Below are positions 59,615 through 64,000 of a stretch of DNA of 64,000 nucleotides, piece by piece (the stretch's first letter is position 1; the number at the start of each line of letters is the position of its first letter). The stretch lies in contig NZ_LMEP01000005.1 of assembly GCF_001426405.1 (NCBI RefSeq), forward strand, positions 10,927-74,926, given 5' to 3'. Origin of the DNA: Streptomyces sp. Root1304 (lineage in GTDB: Bacteria > Actinomycetota > Actinomycetes > Streptomycetales > Streptomycetaceae). The notes below the pieces were generated by a model that searched no databases, was not told the origin of the DNA, and worked only from the letters and a program-made list of their open reading frames with translations. The position numbers were made by a program, and so were the translations under genes.

Positions 59615-60715
59615 ATGTCATCGGCAACCGCTGAGCGGGTCGCCCCCGCCGTCGGCACCGGAGCCAGGCTCGAGTTCCGCTCCCTGCGGCGCGCCTTCGG
59701 CTCCGCCGTCGCCCTCGACGGCCTCGACCTCACGGTGGAACCCGGCGAGCTGATCGCCCTCCTCGGCCCCTCCGGCTGCGGCAAGACCACGGCCCTGCGC
59801 ATGGTCGCCGGCTTCGAGCGCCCCGACTCCGGAGCCGTCCTCGTCGACGGCGAGGACATCACCGACGTCCCGGCCAACCGCCGCGACGCCGGCATGGTCT
59901 TCCAGTCGTACAGCCTCTTCCCCCACATGACCGTCCGCGACAACGTCGCCTTCGGCATGCGCATCCGCAAGGTCCCCGCCGCCCGCCGCAAGGAACGCGC
60001 CGCGGAACTCCTCGACCTCGTCGGCCTGCCGCAGCACGGCGACCGCTACCCCCACCAGCTCTCCGGCGGCCAGCAGCAGCGCGTCGCCCTCGCCCGCGCC
60101 CTCGCCCTCGAACCACGTGTCCTGCTCCTCGACGAACCCCTCTCGGCCCTCGACGCGAAGGTACGGCTCAGCCTGCGCGAGGAGATCCGCCGACTCCAGC
60201 TCTCGCTGGGCGTCACCACCGTCTTCGTGACGCACGACCAGGAGGAGGCGCTCTCCATGGCCGACCGGGTCGCCGTCCTCCACGCCGGCCGCCTCGAACA
60301 GTGCGCCGCGCCCGCCGAGCTGTACGCCCGCCCCGCCACCGCCTTCGTCGCCGAGTTCGTCGGCACCATGAACCGGCTCCCCGGCCGCCTCACCGGCACC
60401 GGCGCCGTCGAGGTCGCGGGACAGACGCTGCCCGTCGACGGCGGTACGCCGGCCGGCGTCCCCGCCGGGGGCGAGGTCGAGGTCCTCGTCCGCCCCGAGA
60501 ACGTCACCGCGACCCCCGACGCCGCCGGGGACGCCACCGTCGTCGGCACCTCCTTCTTCGGCGCCGTCACCCGCGTCCGGCTGACCCTGCCGAGCGGGAC
60601 CGAGATCAAGGCCGACCTGGCCTCGCGCGAGGCCACCGCACTCACCGTCGGCGCCCGCGCCCGCGTCGGCCTCGCCCCGCAGCCCGTCCTCGTCGTCCCC
60701 AGGACCGCCGCGTGA
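59615..60715 (+). CDS. ABC transporter ATP-binding protein (PotA/UgpC-like)
   Basis: 366 aa from ATG 59615, one base after the previous stop, with TAAGGAG upstream. Walker A GPSGCGKT at 51-58, Q-loop VFQSYSLFPHMTVRDNVAFG, signature [15 protein letters not shown], Walker B VLLLDEPLSALD, and H-loop FVTHDQEEALSMADRV. C-terminal TOBE domain (residues ~285-366; EVEVLVRPENVTATPD and GTSFFGAVTRVRLTL) is typical of iron, polyamine and phosphonate importers. Confidence 0.92.
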   Translation: MSSATAERVAPAVGTGARLEFRSLRRAFGSAVALDGLDLTVEPGELIALLGPSGCGKTTALRMVAGFERPDSGAVLVDGEDITDVPANRRDAGMVFQSYSLFPHMTVRDNVAFGMRIRKVPAARRKERAAELLDLVGLPQHGDRYPHQLSGGQQQRVALARALALEPRVLLLDEPLSALDAKVRLSLREEIRRLQLSLGVTTVFVTHDQEEALSMADRVAVLHAGRLEQCAAPAELYARPATAFVAEFVGTMNRLPGRLTGTGAVEVAGQTLPVDGGTPAGVPAGGEVEVLVRPENVTATPDAAGDATVVGTSFFGAVTRVRLTLPSGTEIKADLASREATALTVGARARVGLAPQPVLVVPRTAA

Positions 60716-61413
60716 CGGCCCCGGCACGGACCGCGCGCGCGGCACTCGGCGCCGTCCTCTTCGACATGGACGGCACCCTCGTCGAGACCGAGGGCCTCTG
60801 GTGGCAGGTCACCGAGGAGATCGCCGCGGGCCTCGGCCACCGTCTCACCGGGGCCGACGCCCCCCACGTCGTCGGCCGCGCCGTCGAGGACACCGCCGCA
60901 CACCTCGCCCGCGTCACCGGTACGGGAGACCCGGGCCGGATCGCCGCCGGCCTCGGCCGCGCGTTCTTCCTGCGCGTCGAGGCCGGAGCGCCGATGCGCC
61001 CCGGAGCGCAGCGGCTGCTCGACGGCCTGGACGCCGCCGGAATCCCGTACGCCCTGGTCAGCGCCTCGCCTCGGACCGTCGTCGACAGCGTCACCCAGGG
61101 CTCCCTCGGACACGTCCCGTTCGCCTTCACGCTCTCCGCCGACGACACCCCGCGCACCAAACCGCACCCCGACCCCTACCGGGCCGCCGCCGCCCGGCTC
61201 GGGCTGCCGGTCACCGCCTGCGTCGCCGTCGAGGACTCCCCGGACGGCGCGGCCTCCGCCGACGCGGCCGGCTGCGCGGTCCTCGTCGTCCCCTCGCTGC
61301 TGCCCGTGCCCGCCTCCCCCCGCCGCGCCTTCGCCGACAGCCTCGAAGACGTCGACGTGGACCGGCTGCGCGACTGCCTGCACCTCACGGAGGACCTTCC
61401 GGGCGCGCCCTGA
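60712..61413 (+). CDS. HAD-superfamily phosphatase (beta-phosphoglucomutase-like)
   Basis: 233 aa from GTG 60712, overlapping the ATPase stop (GTGA). HAD motifs: FDMDGTLVETEGL at residues ~18-30 (nucleophile D19, acid D21), SASPR motif II near 115, KPHPDPYRAAAARLG motif III and VEDSPDGAASADAAGCAVLVV motif IV. The cap region (LWWQVTEEIAAGLGHRLTGADAPHVVG) is of the beta-PGM/GPH type. The phosphonoacetaldehyde-hydrolase Lys/Trp start motif is absent. Co-transcription with the importer suggests it dephosphorylates the imported compound or a product of it (inference). Confidence 0.88.
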   Translation: MTAPARTARAALGAVLFDMDGTLVETEGLWWQVTEEIAAGLGHRLTGADAPHVVGRAVEDTAAHLARVTGTGDPGRIAAGLGRAFFLRVEAGAPMRPGAQRLLDGLDAAGIPYALVSASPRTVVDSVTQGSLGHVPFAFTLSADDTPRTKPHPDPYRAAAARLGLPVTACVAVEDSPDGAASADAAGCAVLVVPSLLPVPASPRRAFADSLEDVDVDRLRDCLHLTEDLPGAP

Positions 61414-61464
61414 GCCGGCGGGCCCCCCGGGAGCGCGACGGCAGGGCCCCGGGAAGCTACCGGG

Positions 61465-61590
61465 CGGAGGAGGGTTCGGATTCGTGAAGAGCGCGCGGAG
61501 CTTGGGCTCGGTGTTGGGCAGGCGCTTGTCGAGCGCCCGGGCGACTGCCTCGGCCGGGAGCTCGTCGACATCCCTCATGGCTGTCTTCAT
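61465..61590 (-). pseudogene. 5' fragment of a broken gene
   Basis: ATG 61590 begins MKTAMRDVDELPAEAVARALDKRLP and continues NTEPKLRALF with strongly coding codon use (third positions nearly all G/C). Coding character then ends abruptly at about 61470, and the frame runs on as shadow through the HAD gene. It appears to be the first 40 codons of a gene whose rest has been lost at the 3' border of the ABC operon. No family recognised and no strong ribosome site. The 346-base gap (61414-61759) holds nothing else I can support. Confidence 0.3.
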
Positions 61591-61759
61591 TCGGGGAAGC
61601 GACCGCGGGGGGCGCTCTCGCCGGACGGCGGACCGCAAGCGCCAGATGGTGAACTCTCAGACGAAGAGCGCCTGTTCGGGGGCACGGCAATCAGACTCTG
61701 CTGCGGGGTAGAGTCCCTTCACCACGCGCGATCGCGATCTTCGGGAGCAAGGAGTAACG

Positions 61760-62656
61760 GTGTCCACGGCGCCCACGCCACCGAACAATCCGCCTCAGCA
61801 GCCTCCGTCGAGTGCACCGGCCGGCCCGCCTCCGCCGTTGTACCCGCCTCAGCCGCCGAGGCGTCAAGGTTGGTTCGGGAGCCTGAGCGAGGGCGGCAAG
61901 GTCACAGTGATCGGTTCGGCGATCGTCGGCATATCCACCCTGGCCGCCGCCGTCCTTCCCTCCCTCCTGTCCTCCGACGACCGGAAAGCGACGGGCGAGG
62001 CGAAGCCCCCGGCACAGACGCAGTCCCGGACGCCGACACAGGGACCGGGTCCTGGCAGCAGTGAGCCCTCGCAAGAGGTGACACAGGAGCCGGACCCGAC
62101 CAGCACCGACCCCTCGCAGGAGCCGACAACCGCGTCTGTGCCACCGGCCCCCAAGTCGTACACGGTCGCCTACAAGGACCGCACCATGTCGCTGAGCATG
62201 TCTCGTGGCGACACCATCGGGTCGGGTATGACGGGCTCTCTCGACTTCGACGCACCGGCCGCTCGTCGCTACCTCGACAGTGCGTGGGCCGCGGAGAAGG
62301 AGAAGGCGGCAGAGGCCGGCAGCGCACTTCAGCCGGACTTGACCTACCAGAACACCGGATCAGGGGACCTCGTCCTCACCGAGGGCCGGACCGCCGCCCA
62401 ACTACAGCCCTCAGACCCGTCTGAGAAGGCCGAGGACTGTGCGGCGGCGGCACAGGTGGGCGGCTTCTCGGAGGCGCGACTGCGTGACTGGCAGCTTCCC
62501 CGTAAGACGGTCTTCTGTGTTCTCACGGATCAGGGCAACCTCGCCCGGGTCGTGATCGTCAACTTCATCGGCGGAGAAGAAGACGAGAACGAGGCCTTCG
62601 CCCTGCCTCCGGATCAGATCACTCTCAAGGTCACCCTCTGGAAGCCGAGCGCCTGA
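61760..62656 (+). CDS. Hypothetical Pro-rich single-pass membrane protein
   Basis: 298 aa from GTG 61760 with AAGGAG 6-8 bases upstream. Residues 1-35 are Pro-rich (TPPNNPPQQPPSSAPAG). A transmembrane segment follows at about 46-70 (GGKVTVIGSAIVGISTLAAAVLPSLL). Residues 71-135 are a Thr/Pro/Gln/Ser linker. The extracytoplasmic domain from ~135 (YTVAYKDRTMSLSMSRGDTIGSG, CAAAAQVGGFSEARLRD, TVFCVLTDQGNLARVVIVNFIGG) has two cysteines. The layout (Pro-rich tail, membrane helix, small outer beta domain) is common in Streptomyces hypothetical proteins. No function assigned. Confidence 0.75.
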   Translation: MSTAPTPPNNPPQQPPSSAPAGPPPPLYPPQPPRRQGWFGSLSEGGKVTVIGSAIVGISTLAAAVLPSLLSSDDRKATGEAKPPAQTQSRTPTQGPGPGSSEPSQEVTQEPDPTSTDPSQEPTTASVPPAPKSYTVAYKDRTMSLSMSRGDTIGSGMTGSLDFDAPAARRYLDSAWAAEKEKAAEAGSALQPDLTYQNTGSGDLVLTEGRTAAQLQPSDPSEKAEDCAAAAQVGGFSEARLRDWQLPRKTVFCVLTDQGNLARVVIVNFIGGEEDENEAFALPPDQITLKVTLWKPSA

Positions 62657-62734
62657 CCCTCGGGTTGGGCCGGCACCGCGACCGCCCGTGACGGTCGTGG
62701 CATCACCCGACTCCTTCCCGCAGCGCTTCGAACC

Positions 62735-62974
62735 AGCTCGCCCCCCGCGCTCTCCCAGCTCCACCGCAGCAGCGGCCTGCCGCTGCGCGCGGTCAGCAAG
62801 CGCGTGAACGACTCCGCCAGGTACATCAGCCGGGTCTTCACTGGCGAGAAGATCCCGACCCCGGACCTCACCGAGCGAATTGGCCAGGCCCTGGGGCCCA
62901 CGGCGAGGTCCTCCGGAAAGGCCCCGCCGTCTACCTCGCCCGTCATCATCCCCCGCTCACCCAGCCCGCCCTGA
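62735..62974 (+). pseudogene. Remnant of an XRE-type helix-turn-helix gene
   Basis: In frame 62747 the sequence reads ALSQLHRSSGLPLRAVSKRVND and SARYISRVFTGEKIPTPDLTER IGQALG, a recognisable HTH (two helices with the turn and the E/K-x-x-P pattern). There is no start codon in that frame, and the TGA is at 62972-62974. The 418 bases between the flanking genes contain only this remnant and A/P-rich frames. The beginning has been lost. Confidence 0.55.
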
Positions 62975-63074
62975 GGCCGAGCGAAGGCCGAAGCCCCGGG
63001 GTAGGGGCAGCGGGCGGCTTCGAGGTCGCGGCCCCGCCTGTCGATGAGCGGGGGCGAGAGCCGGCCCCGATCGT

Positions 63075-63725
63075 TCACGCCCCGTCCGCCGCGGCCGGTG
63101 CCTCGCGCCGCAGCCACGCTTCGGCATCCAGGCGGTGCTCCGAAATGTCCTCGGCCTGGTTCGCCTCGTAGTCGATCAGCCTGCGTACGGGCTCGGTGTC
63201 ACCCGGGTCGGGCACCGCCAGAGAGCTGATACCGCCCTGCCAGGTCGTCCCGACCACGGAGACCGTGCTGTCGAGGGAGAGCATCGAGAACTCGGGACGT
63301 CCGGCTCGCGAGCCGAGCAGACAGTCGTCGAATCCGAGCACGGACCTTCCCCGGCGGATTCCGGCCGCCGCGCCCATGATGTCCCAGTCGTCGAGCAGGC
63401 GTACCCGACGCCAGACGTAGGGCCGGTGCAGGTCCACCCTCGGGTTGTAGCGGTGGGCCGGCAGGGCCAGCAGGAACTCGCGGTCGGCGCCGAACAGGCC
63501 GAAGGAGGTCGCCAGCTCGTACCAGCCCCGGTTGGCCCGGCCGATGAGGTCCGGTTCGTCGAAGCCGACGTAAGCGTCCCGCCGACCCGTCTCCTGACCG
63601 CAGCCGACCGTCTGGACCACGGCGAACACCGGCAGGGGAGCGTCCGGCACGCCTCCCTCAAGCACCTCCAAGCCCGCCCGCCTCAGCGGCTCGAAGACCT
63701 TCCGACGCATCTCCTGCCTGCCCAC
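63075..63725 (-). CDS. Hypothetical protein
   Basis: 216 aa from GTG 63725, where AAGGGGAGG immediately precedes; ATG 63710 is the alternative. The frame open to 63929 adds Arg-rich shadow. The protein is mixed alpha/beta: RRKVFEPLRRAGLEVLEGGVPDAPLPVFAVVQTVGCGQETGRRDAYVGFDEPD, YELATSFGLFGADREFLLALPAHRYNPRVDLHRPYVWRRVRLLDDWDIMG, and STVSVVGTTWQGGISSL. The charged C-terminus (ADAEAWLRRE) ends at a normal stop. No family recognised. Base composition fits its neighbours. Confidence 0.7.
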   Translation of the reverse strand: MGRQEMRRKVFEPLRRAGLEVLEGGVPDAPLPVFAVVQTVGCGQETGRRDAYVGFDEPDLIGRANRGWYELATSFGLFGADREFLLALPAHRYNPRVDLHRPYVWRRVRLLDDWDIMGAAAGIRRGRSVLGFDDCLLGSRAGRPEFSMLSLDSTVSVVGTTWQGGISSLAVPDPGDTEPVRRLIDYEANQAEDISEHRLDAEAWLRREAPAAADGA

Positions 63726-63946
63726 GTCCTCCCCTTGCAGTCGATTGAGCACCACCGGAGAATAGGGGCTGCGCGGTGCGAGACCGGGAGCGGGCGGCTC
63801 CAGCCGGCGGGAGCGCGGTCTGGTGGCTGACCGCCTGTACATTCGGTTCCGCCTCTTGGAGGCTGCCCGCGCCGGCTTTCCTCTGGCGGCAGACACCCGG
63901 AAAGCGCTATGCACCCTTTGTGCCCTCACGTACCGCAGGAGTGATC

Positions 63947-64000
63947 GTGAACAAATGGACAGCCTGTGGGGTCATCGCAGTGGGTGCAGTGCTGCTCGGC
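63947..64000 (+). CDS. Start of a secreted or lipoprotein gene, cut by window end
   Basis: GTG 63947 with GCAGGAG 4-9 bases upstream begins MNKWTACGVIAVGAVLLG, a basic start followed by a hydrophobic signal-peptide core. Only 18 codons are in the window. The 221 bases before it (63726-63946), between this gene and the divergent hypothetical gene, would hold the promoters. Confidence 0.5.
   Translation, partial: MNKWTACGVIAVGAVLLG

Noticed and set aside
60712..61413. Phosphonoacetaldehyde hydrolase (PhnX)
   Set aside because: Cap and N-terminal motif are beta-phosphoglucomutase-like (MDGTLVETE); the PhnX DWAGT start and Schiff-base Lys context are absent.
61484..61711. 75-codon ORF on the + strand
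   Set aside because: Overlaps the better-supported minus-strand fragment antisense and has shadow composition.

Overview
The window is chromosomal DNA of a high-G+C actinomycete, almost certainly Streptomyces. Evidence seen directly: codon third positions are nearly all G or C, GTG starts are frequent, neighbouring genes are coupled through ATGA/GTGA overlaps, and promoters carry TAGNNT-type -10 boxes. From memory of family knowledge, the order osaB-ftsK-rimO-pgsA-cinA-clgR ... lhr ... recA-recX ... gluABCD-gluR-gluK matches the conserved chromosome core of the genus.

Layout. (1) 1-11.4 kb, core: the end of an OsaB-type response regulator, the FtsK DNA translocase, a RodZ-like membrane HTH protein, rimO-pgsA-cinA (coupled), ClgR, then an SDR, a Nei/Fpg glycosylase, a GNAT enzyme and a mycothiol-dependent isomerase-fold enzyme. 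(2) 11.4-27.7 kb: the giant helicase Lhr, an AraC regulator, an AzlCD exporter, a DUF3046 protein, an AI-2E-type permease, two head-to-head NIS siderophore synthetases, a probable Fe-S (SufR-like) regulator with a DUF3291 gene, and LexA-box recA-recX. (3) 27.7-37.9 kb: cysteine dioxygenase plus rhodanese behind a tiny Cys-codon leader ORF, an FAD monooxygenase, the glutamate transporter gluABCD facing the GluR-GluK two-component system across an intergenic region full of palindromes, and an orphan TAXI binding protein.

(4) 37.9-45.4 kb is the most unusual segment, and all its gene products look secreted. Three tandem seven-bladed RCC1-type proteins, each ending in an aromatic-rich AY tail, are divergent from three Sec-exported proteins. 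Two of those three share a previously unnamed cysteine module (ACTF, exactly 22 residues, NCT), and one of the two has a Ser/Thr/Gly-rich insertion reminiscent of beta-pore-forming proteins. (5) 45.4-51.2 kb is a decaying accessory patch: a second, divergent glutamyl-tRNA synthetase, an MFS exporter, a deleted LLM flavin oxidoreductase, and a frameshifted LysR gene cut off by an IS30-family element. (6) 51.2-61.4 kb: Ohr, a CaiB/AMACR-like protein lacking an expected acidic residue, a NarL-type two-component pair, a DedA protein, and a GntR-controlled ABC importer operon that ends in a HAD phosphatase. (7) 61.4-64 kb: remnants of two broken genes around hypothetical proteins, and the start of a secreted or lipoprotein gene cut by the window edge.

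No tRNA, rRNA or CRISPR array was recognised. Function calls rest on motifs read by eye and on family knowledge. No database search was run.
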